From the NCBI GenBank assembly GCA_947626555.1, contig CANQSP010000010.1, positions 1 through 42,139 of the forward strand: a stretch of 42,139 bases of DNA. Direction: 5' to 3'. This document shows, one piece after another, positions 24,531 through 33,208 of this stretch. The translations under genes and the position numbers were made by a program. Below the pieces are notes generated by a model. It had not been told where the DNA came from. It made no database searches and was given only the letters and a program-made list of their open reading frames with translations. Numbering within the stretch: position 1 is the stretch's first letter; each line of letters opens with the position of its first letter. This DNA is from an uncultured Clostridia bacterium (GTDB taxonomy: Bacteria > Bacillota > Clostridia > TANB77 > CAG-508).

Positions 24531-26570
24531 TCAACTTTCGTCTTTCCCTAAAATCCGGATTTTTAGAACCGTCCCCAAACTTCCCACACTCCATGCTTGC
24601 ATAAATGCTCCTCTAGCTTCATATGGTGATTTTGAATCGTATAATTCAGATATTCCTCCAACGGTTTTTCCATTTTCTGCCTCTTTTATAAATGTATTTC
24701 TGACACTTTCAATAAAACTTTTATATTTACTTTCTAACTCTTGCTTTTTTTGTTTGTCTTTTTCTGCTTCAACTATTTTCTTAAAAGCATCATTATATGG
24801 ACCTAAAAGCCATGGCCAAGTGACACCTTGATGATAACTCATATCTCTTCTAAATGAGTCTCCCTCATATGTTTCTATATAGTTTTCTTCTCCTTTGGCT
24901 AAAGTTTTTAATCCATAATTATTTAATAGCTTTTTACTGACTGTATCAAACATCTCCTTAGCAATTTCTGATTCTGGATTTAAAATTGGGTATGTAAGAG
25001 AAAGTGCAAATAATTGATTTGGTCTTATTTTCGAATCTCCTAATACATCATACAAACATTTTCTTTTTTTGTTATAAAATTTTTCTTCAAACGTTTTTTG
25101 ACATTTTATTGCTAACTTTCTATACTTTTCTGCCTTTGCCTTTGTTTCGAACTTAGTAGTTAATTTTTCCATTATTTTTAAAGCATTATACCATAAACTG
25201 TTTATCTCTACTACTTTTCCATTTCTTGGTGTTACTGCATAATCATTTATTTTTACATCCATCCATGTATTTTGAGTATTAGCAGTTCCTGAGACTATTA
25301 GTCCATCATCATCTAAATATATATTATTATTGTCTAGGTCAATTCCAGATTTGTATTGCTCTATTATGTTTTTTAACACTTCATAAATATTATCTTTTAT
25401 AAATTGCTCATCTTTTGTATAATTAATATACTTTTGTACTTGCTCAAATAATAGCAAACTACTATCAACACTATTATATAATGGCTTATTGTCATATTCT
25501 GAAAATCCATTTGGAACTAGTCCACATTTTACTTTTTTTATACATGTAAGCAATACTTCTTTTGCTATATCAAATCGTTTTGTTATTAATAAAAGACCTT
25601 CAAATGCAATAAGAGTATCTCTTCCCCAATCTAAGAACCATGGGAAACCTGCTAAAATAGTATGTAATTTAAAGCTTGGTCGATATGCTATAAAATTGTC
25701 TGTTGCAATTATATAGTCTCTTATCCTTTTCCTCGTTTCTTCATCAATACCACTTTTAACAATCTTAGATTGTTTTATAAGTGTATCTATTCTATTTATT
25801 TCGTTATTTATTACTTCTTGTGCATCTATTTTTCCAATGTTTTTTTCAATGCTAGCAACATACGTAATATTTTTCTCTACATTTTCATTTATGTCTATTT
25901 CATATCTTCCTGGTATAAGATGATTTTCTTCAGGATTAAAACCTCTTTTTTCCTCCTCTATGTAAAACATATTTTTGAAACTATCATTCTCATGCTCTAT
26001 ATAATTTCCTTCAGATGTTTTCATATATATAGGTCTATCTTCATTTGAATCCACTACAATCTTTACTTTTTGCTTGTCTATCTCTTGTCTCATAATAAAT
26101 TCATGGTTATAACTTTCTGAATGGAAATCTCTAAAATTAATTAAAGGAGTTATTATAAGCTTTACTTTATGATTTTTATTAAACACTTTATACAATATTG
26201 CTACTGTGTTTTTTCCGTATACCATACAAATATATTTTTTTATTATTACATCTTCTACTTTATATGTAAAAATTGGTATATACTCTTTTTCGAAACTTTC
26301 TAAATATTTGTAACCATCAGAGACATAATTTTTACAGATATTTGTATATAAATTATACTTTTTTCCATCTATTTCTATACTCTCATCTACTTTTGAAAGA
26401 ATTAAATGTCTTTGTGCTGGTGGCATAAATGGTGCTACTAAAAGACCATGATACCTTCTCGTATTTGCACCTATTATTGTTGAACTTGCATATCCACCTA
26501 TTCCATTGGTTACAATCCATTCTTTTTTTAAACTATTCTCCAACTTCAAATTATCATTTGTATATTTCAT
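24531..26570 (-). CDS. Glycogen debranching-type amylo-alpha-1,6-glucosidase
   Basis: The 679-residue protein has an N-terminal GDE beta domain (EWIVTNGIGGYASSTIIGANTRRYHGLLVA) and a C-terminal alpha/alpha barrel. The barrel carries LAGFPWFLDWGRDTLIAFEGL and SYHQGVTWPWLLGPYNDA, the active-site segments of the archaeal/bacterial glycogen debranching family. It should hydrolyse alpha-1,6 branches of a storage glucan in the cytosol. AGGTGGAAGAAA precedes the ATG. The final codons (after VGS) run through a GGGGACGGTTCT palindrome-type sequence and may be repeat-derived. No other glycogen genes are nearby. Confidence 0.9.
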   Translation of the reverse strand: MKYTNDNLKLENSLKKEWIVTNGIGGYASSTIIGANTRRYHGLLVAPFMPPAQRHLILSKVDESIEIDGKKYNLYTNICKNYVSDGYKYLESFEKEYIPIFTYKVEDVIIKKYICMVYGKNTVAILYKVFNKNHKVKLIITPLINFRDFHSESYNHEFIMRQEIDKQKVKIVVDSNEDRPIYMKTSEGNYIEHENDSFKNMFYIEEEKRGFNPEENHLIPGRYEIDINENVEKNITYVASIEKNIGKIDAQEVINNEINRIDTLIKQSKIVKSGIDEETRKRIRDYIIATDNFIAYRPSFKLHTILAGFPWFLDWGRDTLIAFEGLLLITKRFDIAKEVLLTCIKKVKCGLVPNGFSEYDNKPLYNSVDSSLLLFEQVQKYINYTKDEQFIKDNIYEVLKNIIEQYKSGIDLDNNNIYLDDDGLIVSGTANTQNTWMDVKINDYAVTPRNGKVVEINSLWYNALKIMEKLTTKFETKAKAEKYRKLAIKCQKTFEEKFYNKKRKCLYDVLGDSKIRPNQLFALSLTYPILNPESEIAKEMFDTVSKKLLNNYGLKTLAKGEENYIETYEGDSFRRDMSYHQGVTWPWLLGPYNDAFKKIVEAEKDKQKKQELESKYKSFIESVRNTFIKEAENGKTVGGISELYDSKSPYEARGAFMQAWSVGSLGTVLKIRILGKDES
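24549..24576 (-). repeat. Palindromic GGGGACGGTTCT-type repeat in the debranching gene 3' end
   Basis: On the minus strand GGGGACGGTTCTAAA is followed by the 14-base palindrome AAAATCCGGATTTT, just before the stop codon. It resembles the degenerate element at 36162. Only weakly supported as a repeat within this window. Confidence 0.4.
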
Positions 26571-26620
26571 TTTCTTCCACCTACATCTTAATTTTATTTC
26601 ATTTCTAGCATGAGCTCTTA

Positions 26621-28246
26621 TTATTTACTATGCTTTGCTGGTCTTCCCACTCTAACTGACTTTGGCTTGTATGGTTTTGCTCCATTCTCTGTTTTATTTT
26701 GTATAGTAGTACTCTCTGCTAGTTTTTTGTTAACACTTTTTATTTTTTCTAGTTCCTTTTGCTTCTTTTCTTTTTCTCTAACATCTGCACTTTCTTTTAT
26801 TGAAACTATTCTCTCCTTATATTTTTCAACAAATTTACTTTCTTTTTTGTCCTTAGATAACCTTTTGGCACTTGGCTTTAATTTTTTGCCCGTAGTCTGC
26901 TTCAATTTTTTCTTTGACTCTTTAGCCTTAGAATCTAACATTATATATTGTGTGTCGTTTTGCATATCTCTAAATTTTAAATCTTCACAAACTAATTCTA
27001 TTATTGAAAGCCCTATAGCTTCTGGATTATGCCTTATATATTCTCCATCTATATATGATAAGTTTCTTTGTATTAATTTTACACCCAATTGCTTTACATT
27101 TTCAGTATCTTGCTCTACTAAGTCTTGACCATCTTTATTATATTTTCTAACAAATTCTGGTACTATTTCTCCTGTATCATAAATACAATAATCTAATATT
27201 CCCTTTCCAGCATGTTCTACTATAGCTCTTATATGATCTGACAATGAATAATTATCTGTTTGACCTGGTTCTGTCATTATATTGCTTACATATATTTTAA
27301 AACCTTTATTTTCCTTTATTGCTTTAGCAACACCCTTTACTAATAAATTTGGTATTACATTTGTATACAAACTTCCAGGTCCTATTACAATTGCATCCGC
27401 TTTTTGTATTGCCTCTATAACTCCAGGGGCAGGTTTGCAGTTTGATGGATTTATAAAAATTCTGTTAATTTTACTAACTTTTTCTTCTACTATTTCTCTT
27501 ATACTACTTTTATTTTCTATAACAGTTCCATCATCTAACTCTGCACAAATATTTATTGCCTCTAATGTAACTGGCAAGACTTTTCCTGTAATATTTAAAA
27601 CATTTCTAGCTTGTTCTATTGATGAAGAAAAATCTCCACATATTTCTTTCATAGCTAACAAATATATATCACCAAATGATAATGACTTCAATCTTCCATT
27701 TTCAAATTTGTAGTTCATTACTGCATCCATTACTGCCTCGTTTGAAGATAGTGAAACAAAACTCTCTTTTATGTCTTCCAATGGTAGCAACTCTAATTCT
27801 TTTCTAGATATTGATTCTTTTTCTCCATAATCTGAAACAGTAACTATTGCAGTTATATTGTTAGTATAATTTTTTAATCCTTTCAATACAGAATTTAAAC
27901 CTGTTCCTCCACCTATTACGACTATATTCGGTCCTTCATCATAAACCTTTTTATTAAATATTAATGATTTTACTTGTCCTTCTTTAGATTCTTCTCTCGT
28001 ATCAGTTTCTTCTACTAATATTTCTAGTGTTCTTCTTTGTATGTAAACTATTCCTATTACAATCATTACTGCACCAACAACAAATGGAACTATTATCTTT
28101 ACTAAGTCCATAAATGGATCTTTTAATTCCTTATGTACTAATAAATACGACATTCCATAGCAGGCTAACACTACGCCAACTAATATCAAAAGAATCCATC
28201 TTTTCATTTTTGTACTTGATTTAAACCATTTAAAAAAGCCTTTCAT
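26621..28246 (-). CDS. yvcK: YvcK/CofD-family protein with membrane anchor and basic tail
   Basis: YvcK proteins bind UDP-GlcNAc-type nucleotide sugars and adjust cell-wall precursor supply, especially on gluconeogenic growth. Two N-terminal membrane helices (about residues 16-37 and 48-68) precede the core. The core has VVIGGGTGLNSVLKGLK, FGDIYLLAM, INPSNCKPAPGVIEAI, ADAIVIGPGSLYTNVIPNLLV and SNIMTEPGQTDNYS. The usual ADDGGSSGRLR segment is replaced by SDYGEKESISR, a notable change in a ligand-binding loop. A Lys-rich tail of about 100 residues follows. GAGGAGGAAAT precedes the ATG. murB lies 72 bases upstream; rapZ is absent. Confidence 0.9.
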   Translation of the reverse strand: MKGFFKWFKSSTKMKRWILLILVGVVLACYGMSYLLVHKELKDPFMDLVKIIVPFVVGAVMIVIGIVYIQRRTLEILVEETDTREESKEGQVKSLIFNKKVYDEGPNIVVIGGGTGLNSVLKGLKNYTNNITAIVTVSDYGEKESISRKELELLPLEDIKESFVSLSSNEAVMDAVMNYKFENGRLKSLSFGDIYLLAMKEICGDFSSSIEQARNVLNITGKVLPVTLEAINICAELDDGTVIENKSSIREIVEEKVSKINRIFINPSNCKPAPGVIEAIQKADAIVIGPGSLYTNVIPNLLVKGVAKAIKENKGFKIYVSNIMTEPGQTDNYSLSDHIRAIVEHAGKGILDYCIYDTGEIVPEFVRKYNKDGQDLVEQDTENVKQLGVKLIQRNLSYIDGEYIRHNPEAIGLSIIELVCEDLKFRDMQNDTQYIMLDSKAKESKKKLKQTTGKKLKPSAKRLSKDKKESKFVEKYKERIVSIKESADVREKEKKQKELEKIKSVNKKLAESTTIQNKTENGAKPYKPKSVRVGRPAKHSK

Positions 28247-28318
28247 ATTTCCTCCTCATTTCTTTCTAAGTTTTATATTATATTTTTTTAGCTTGTTATA
28301 TTAATTTCTGATAATTTT

Positions 28319-29230
28319 TTATTCCCCAACAATTTCTATTTCCAATTCAATAACTTTTCCGTATTTTTCATATATTACTTTTATTACATATTCTATTAAA
28401 TTTAAAACATCTTCTGCTGTTGCTTCTCCTGTGTTTACTATAAATCCTGCATGCTTTTTTGAGACTTGTGCTCCACCTATTGTGTAACCCTTTAAACCTG
28501 CTTCATCTATTAGCTGAGCTGTTATATAGTTTGTACCTCTTTTAAACGTACTTCCAGCACTTGGCATATCTATAGGTTGTTTTTCTTTTCTCAAACTTTG
28601 ATAATTATTTATTTTTTCTAGTATTTCTTCTTTGTTTCCCTTTTGTAATTTTATTGTTCCAGATACAATAATTTCATTTGTACTTATAAATCTGCTATGT
28701 CTATAAGAAAAGTCTATTTCATCATTTTTCAAGCTTTTTAAACTTCCATCTGAATCCATAAAAGTTACATCTTGAATTATTTCTTTAAATTCTTTTCCAT
28801 ATGCACCTGCATTCATTCTAATAGCTCCACCTATTGTTCCAGGTATTCCACTTGCAAATTCAAAACCTTGTATCTCTAAATCTGCTAATTTTCTTGCAAG
28901 CATTCCTAATTTTACACCTGCTCCTAAATTTATTAATACTGTCCCATCATCTTCATAATTTACTTCTATTTGATCAAGATTAATATTTATTGTTATTCCC
29001 CTTATTCCATTATCTTTTACTAATAAATTACTTCCATTTCCTGTTACAGTAAGTGGTATATTATTTTCTTTTGTGAATTTTACTATCCACCTTAAATCTT
29101 CAATACTTCTTACCTGTATATAATAATCTGCTTTTCCTCCTATTTTAAATGATGTATGCTTCTTCATGTCTTCATTTTTGTATATATTAGAGTTTTTAAG
29201 GTTCAATTTTAATTGTTCTGATATATTCAA
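28319..29230 (-). CDS. murB: UDP-N-acetylenolpyruvoylglucosamine reductase
   Basis: FAD enzyme for the second committed step of peptidoglycan precursor synthesis. HTSFKIGGKADYYIQV, VTGNGSNLLV, FASGIPGTIGGAIRMNAGAYG (FAD site), SYRHSRF and the catalytic Ser segment PSAGSTFKRG are present. Length 303 fits the type II enzyme of Firmicutes. TTG start at 29230 with AAAGGAGG 9 bases upstream. Pairing with yvcK fits joint control of wall-precursor flow. Confidence 0.97.
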   Translation of the reverse strand: MNISEQLKLNLKNSNIYKNEDMKKHTSFKIGGKADYYIQVRSIEDLRWIVKFTKENNIPLTVTGNGSNLLVKDNGIRGITININLDQIEVNYEDDGTVLINLGAGVKLGMLARKLADLEIQGFEFASGIPGTIGGAIRMNAGAYGKEFKEIIQDVTFMDSDGSLKSLKNDEIDFSYRHSRFISTNEIIVSGTIKLQKGNKEEILEKINNYQSLRKEKQPIDMPSAGSTFKRGTNYITAQLIDEAGLKGYTIGGAQVSKKHAGFIVNTGEATAEDVLNLIEYVIKVIYEKYGKVIELEIEIVGE

Positions 29231-29338
29231 TATAAAATTCCTCCTTTAATATATTTATTCTAATATATTTTTATTTTGTATATTTTATCATTATTTTTTT
29301 AATTTTACAATATCTATTTTAAAGTATACATAACTATG

Positions 29339-29484
29339 TGTAAAATATTAATATATTATTTATTTAGTAACTCCCAACTGCATAATAGCTTGTAAAAAAA
29401 TTTTATAAATAAAATTTTTTACAATCTATAATTTGTTGGTCCCCACAAAATGTTACTAAATAAATAATATATTAATATTTTACA
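29339..29484. repeat. Hairpin (MITE-like) element, solitary copy
   Basis: Perfect 32-base inverted ends starting TGTAAAATATTAATATATTA, with the same internal CTCCCAACTGCAT and TTGGTCCCCACAA loop strands as the copy at 20059. No GGGACGG units flank it, so the hairpin element exists independently of them. It lies between the spoVT terminator and murB and occupies most of the murB upstream region. Confidence 0.88.
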
Positions 29485-29498
29485 TAATAATTTATAAA

Positions 29499-29527
29499 AA
29501 AATTGCCTATTAAAATTAGGCAATTTT
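29499..29527 (-). terminator. Intrinsic terminator of spoVT
   Basis: Minus strand AAAATTGCCTA, 6-base loop, TAGGCAATTTTTTT: a clean stem with a T-run, directly behind the stop codon of spoVT. Confidence 0.92.
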
Positions 29528-29532
29528 CTTAT

Positions 29533-30087
29533 TTATAATTCCATTTGTGTTCCTAAAAAGCTTGCTGCTGACTGAACTACTTTTTTCTCAACTTCTGACA
29601 TTTTGGTGTTTGCATCTTTTGATAGCAGTATTACACTACCTATAACATCACCTTCTGATATAATTGGATATACAACTTGAGAATTATTTCTTCTTTCTTT
29701 ATTATCATTTTCAGTTACTGGTATTGCAACATCATTGTTATCCTTACTTATATATGCTTCTTTTTCTTCCATTATTTTTTCTAAATCTTTACTTATACTT
29801 TGTTCTAAGTATTCCTTTTTTGAAGCACCAGATACCGCAATTACTGTATCTTTATCCGTTATACATGCTATATGACCTGTTGTTTTTGCAAGTGTTTCTG
29901 CATATTCAGTAGCAAATTCTGAAAGTTCTCCTATTGGAGAATATTTCTTTAAAATTACTTGACCTTCTTTATCTGTAAAAATTTCAAGTGGGTCTCCTTC
30001 TTTTATACGAAGTGTTTTTCTAATTTCCTTTGGAATTACAATTCTACCCAAATCATCTATTCTTCTTACAACACCTGTTGCTTTCAT
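29533..30087 (-). CDS. spoVT: Stage V sporulation protein T (AbrB-family regulator)
   Basis: Forespore transcription regulator that tunes sigma-G-dependent genes. Residues 1-50 are the AbrB swapped-hairpin DNA-binding domain (MKATGVVRRIDDLGRIVIPKEIRKTL). The rest is a GAF-like domain (FATEYAETLAKTTGHIACITDKDT ... GDVIGSVILLSKD). Total 184 residues, close to Bacillus SpoVT. AAAGGAGG precedes the ATG. Monocistronic, with its own terminator. Confidence 0.96.
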   Translation of the reverse strand: MKATGVVRRIDDLGRIVIPKEIRKTLRIKEGDPLEIFTDKEGQVILKKYSPIGELSEFATEYAETLAKTTGHIACITDKDTVIAVSGASKKEYLEQSISKDLEKIMEEKEAYISKDNNDVAIPVTENDNKERRNNSQVVYPIISEGDVIGSVILLSKDANTKMSEVEKKVVQSAASFLGTQMEL

Positions 30088-30246
30088 AGTTTTCCTCCTT
30101 TATTGTTTATGTCTACTCTTATTATTACAATTGAGGAGAAAAATATACATTTTTAGTTTTATTATTTATAACTTTTTATAATTCATTTTTTAAAATATTA
30201 TTGTAACTCCATACTTTTTAGAGAAATTTAGCCAAATATTATTAAT

Positions 30247-32223
30247 CTAAACATTAGCACTTGTATTATACTCTTTTTCTGGATTATATATATGTAAAAT
30301 ATTTCCAAGTTCTGTAGAAAATTCTTGTAACATTACTATTCTAATTGTATTTTCTTTTCCTTCTATATAGTTATCTATTAATTGCTTTAACTTTTCCATA
30401 TTTTCTACTTCTGATTTTAGTTGTTTTGTATATTTTTTTGCTCTATCTGCTAGCATTTCTTTTATTGTTACTATATCTTCATTACTTGCACAAGATATTC
30501 TTTGGAACATCTGAAATCCTTCATAATATTTAAATATAGGAAATTTAGTACATTCCTTAGCAAATTTATCATAAAATACTTCCATTTTCATTGGAATATT
30601 CTTAAATATGTCTTCCGCCTTTTCCTTATACATTTTTTCTTTTAATTTTTCATTTATTCCCTCAAAATAAGTTACTATTTCAGTCATTTCTGATCCAACG
30701 TCATCTACAGATATAGTGTCCAATTCTTCTTCAACATTATCACAATATTTTGCATCTAAACATGCTAAATTCAAACCATTTAAAAATATGCTTTTTATTG
30801 TTTTCATATCATAATTTATTAATTTTCTATTTATAAAGTAGCTAAAATATGCGAATAATTTTACTATTTCTATTGGTTTTATTTTTCCGTTTTTTACATC
30901 ATTTATTACTTCTTCAATAACTTTATCAAATTGATCATCTGCTATTTTCCAATATTCTTCTGTAAGTAATCTTTTGTAGCCTGGGAGTTTATCTGTGTCT
31001 ATTGTGTTTATTATAACTTCCATATCATTTTTAAATGCCTTCATATCAAAAATACGCGTACGTACGTAAATTTCAATAAATTTAAAAAATCTATATTCTG
31101 CTTTAAAATTATAATAATAGTTGTTATCAAACTCTTTTATATAAAATTGCCTATTATCCATAAATACTCTTGATGATACTAAAATAGCCTTATATTCCTC
31201 ATTACTATTAATATTTATAAATTTATCCTTTGTAATTTTACCAGCTTTTATTTCAAAAGAAACCGCTATTGTAAATATTAGCATAGTTTGCATTACTCTA
31301 TGATTTGTGTTTGGATATGCTTTATTTACCATATCAAAAATTTTTTTAAAATCATTTAATGCATGCTTTAAAATTCTTAAATTTCGTGTACCACTTTTAT
31401 TAAATGTTGATATTATTAAATTTGTATTTTCTCTTAAAAATCTTATTAAATCTGGATATTTCTCATATCTCATTAAAAGTCCACTAATTATATAATTAAA
31501 TTCTGGTGCATACTCAAAAGTTTCTCCAATTAGCTTTTCTTTTATTCTTTCATAATCATTTGCTTTATCAAAAACGTATTCTATAGTATCTCTTATTCTT
31601 TCAACCATTGGTTTATCCGTTTTTTGCATTAAGTTGCCTTCTTTATCCAAAAGATATGTTGCTATAAATGTTTTCATTTCAAGATTACTACTTTTTAATT
31701 TTGTAGATAATTCTTTTTCATTACATATAATTATAGTTTTTATATGGTCATGCTCCACAAAGTTATTAATATAACCTAAAATATCTATAACATCTACATT
31801 CGCTCTTTCTAGGTCATCAAAACATAAAACTTTATCGTCTGTTGAAAAGAAATCTGCATAGTCTATTTTATCTCCATTTTGCGTAACACCAAAGAAATTG
31901 GCCATATCCAAACCGGTTTTTGCGTATTCAGGTATATTACTTTGTCCATTTGCCGTCATAAATTTTTTTAGGTTTTTATCCATTAACTGAGTAGTTTCTA
32001 TGAATATCTTTTTACTTATTTCTTCTAAGTTAGAAATCCCATATAAAGACATATAAATAGTAGTGTATTTTTTACCATTTAATGTCATTGATTCTATTTT
32101 ATTTCTTATTTTATGATTCCAAAAATAAGTTTTCCCACTTCCCCATTCACCATTTATCATAATGGCATAGTCTGTATAATCCGCTCTAATATAGTCTAAT
32201 ATACTTTCTACTAATTCTTCCAT
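30247..32223 (-). CDS. KAP-type P-loop NTPase, function unknown
   Basis: The 658-residue protein has a Walker A motif (GEWGSGKT, residues 25-32) and a Walker B motif (VLCFDDLER, about 132-140). A sensor-like strand IIICNEKEL follows, an order typical of KAP-family P-loop NTPases. About 500 residues of alpha-helical, charged sequence follow with no recognisable catalytic domain. Unlike many KAP proteins I see no transmembrane pair between Walker A and B, so it is likely cytosolic. The family includes PifA, which excludes phage T7, so defence is possible but not shown. AAAGGAAAG precedes the ATG. Neighbours are spoVT and comF, with no evident partner gene. Confidence 0.8.
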   Translation of the reverse strand: MEELVESILDYIRADYTDYAIMINGEWGSGKTYFWNHKIRNKIESMTLNGKKYTTIYMSLYGISNLEEISKKIFIETTQLMDKNLKKFMTANGQSNIPEYAKTGLDMANFFGVTQNGDKIDYADFFSTDDKVLCFDDLERANVDVIDILGYINNFVEHDHIKTIIICNEKELSTKLKSSNLEMKTFIATYLLDKEGNLMQKTDKPMVERIRDTIEYVFDKANDYERIKEKLIGETFEYAPEFNYIISGLLMRYEKYPDLIRFLRENTNLIISTFNKSGTRNLRILKHALNDFKKIFDMVNKAYPNTNHRVMQTMLIFTIAVSFEIKAGKITKDKFININSNEEYKAILVSSRVFMDNRQFYIKEFDNNYYYNFKAEYRFFKFIEIYVRTRIFDMKAFKNDMEVIINTIDTDKLPGYKRLLTEEYWKIADDQFDKVIEEVINDVKNGKIKPIEIVKLFAYFSYFINRKLINYDMKTIKSIFLNGLNLACLDAKYCDNVEEELDTISVDDVGSEMTEIVTYFEGINEKLKEKMYKEKAEDIFKNIPMKMEVFYDKFAKECTKFPIFKYYEGFQMFQRISCASNEDIVTIKEMLADRAKKYTKQLKSEVENMEKLKQLIDNYIEGKENTIRIVMLQEFSTELGNILHIYNPEKEYNTSANV

Positions 32224-32302
32224 ATGTTCTTTCCTTTCTCTTTTGATAATTAATTTTTCTTATAACAATATAATCATTTAAAAATCGAATATTGCTCTAA
32301 CT

Positions 32303-33088
32303 TTATGTTTTCAATAAAAAATCTTTTGCTAAAGTTAGCACTAATATTTTTTTAACGTTTGCTTCTCTTAGTAACTTGGCACATTCATTTACTGTACTTC
32401 CTGTTGTATATATATCATCAAAAATAACAACACTTTTGTTGCTTAACATCTGCTCATTTTGCAATTTATATACTCCTTTTACATTTTTAATTCTCTGCCT
32501 TTTAGTTAAACTACTTTGTGCTACTGTGTTTTTTTGTTTAACTAAACAATTTGGTATATATTGCAAATTTTCTATGTTTTTTGCTACTTTTTTTGCTATA
32601 ATTTCACTTTGATTATAGCCTCTTTTTCTCTTTCTTTTTATATGTATTGGTACTGGAGTTATTATATCATAACTTTTTAAAAATCTACATATTTTTTCAT
32701 TTTTTAATATAAAGTTCACAAAAGTTTCATTTAAATAACTTTTTTCTTTAAATTTATATTCAATAATTTTCTTCCTTACCATTCCTTCATATTTAAATAA
32801 GTATATATGATTGTCAAAATATTTATCTTTATATTTTACAATATTCAATTTTTCTGTATCAGACTTTAATTCTTTATCTATATATTTAGGATAAAAAATA
32901 TCGCTTATACTATTCAATTTTGGAATTTCTACTTTGGAAATTATAGTATTTATATTTTCTTCTATTTTATTGATTTTTTGATCTAGACTATTTATAATTG
33001 AATCTTCTATTGAATCTTCTTTAATCTCATTTCTTATGATTAAATTTTGCATTTTAGGGAAAATTTTTTTAAGAATTTGCACTAACAT
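32303..33088 (-). CDS. comF: ComF-family phosphoribosyltransferase-like protein
   Basis: The C-terminal part has YDIITPVPIHIKRKRKRGYNQSE and the PRPP-binding loop VVIFDDIYTTGSTVNEC, diagnostic of ComF/GntX proteins linked to DNA uptake and processing. The usual N-terminal CxxC zinc finger is missing. In its place are about 90 residues of Lys/Glu/Ile-rich helix and linker. I start it at the ATG of MLVQILKKIF (33088), preceded by AAGGTGG. The earlier ATG lies inside the recD2-side terminator. It is 120 bases behind recD2, also a recombination gene. Confidence 0.87.
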   Translation of the reverse strand: MLVQILKKIFPKMQNLIIRNEIKEDSIEDSIINSLDQKINKIEENINTIISKVEIPKLNSISDIFYPKYIDKELKSDTEKLNIVKYKDKYFDNHIYLFKYEGMVRKKIIEYKFKEKSYLNETFVNFILKNEKICRFLKSYDIITPVPIHIKRKRKRGYNQSEIIAKKVAKNIENLQYIPNCLVKQKNTVAQSSLTKRQRIKNVKGVYKLQNEQMLSNKSVVIFDDIYTTGSTVNECAKLLREANVKKILVLTLAKDFLLKT

Positions 33089-33121
33089 ATACTGTACCAC
33101 CTTATTTTTGAAAAAAATTTT

Positions 33122-33153
33122 GAAAAAATACACATACTTTCGTATGTGTATTT
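33122..33153 (-). terminator. Intrinsic terminator between recD2 and comF
   Basis: Minus strand AATACACATAC, 4-base loop, GTATGTGTATTTTTTC: an 11-base-pair stem with a T-run, 56 bases behind the recD2 stop. It overlaps the over-extended start of the comF ORF and supports the later start. Confidence 0.88.
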
Positions 33154-33208
33154 ATATTAACATATTATGTCTAGTTTTTCAATATAAATATATGTCATTT
33201 TATTTTCA

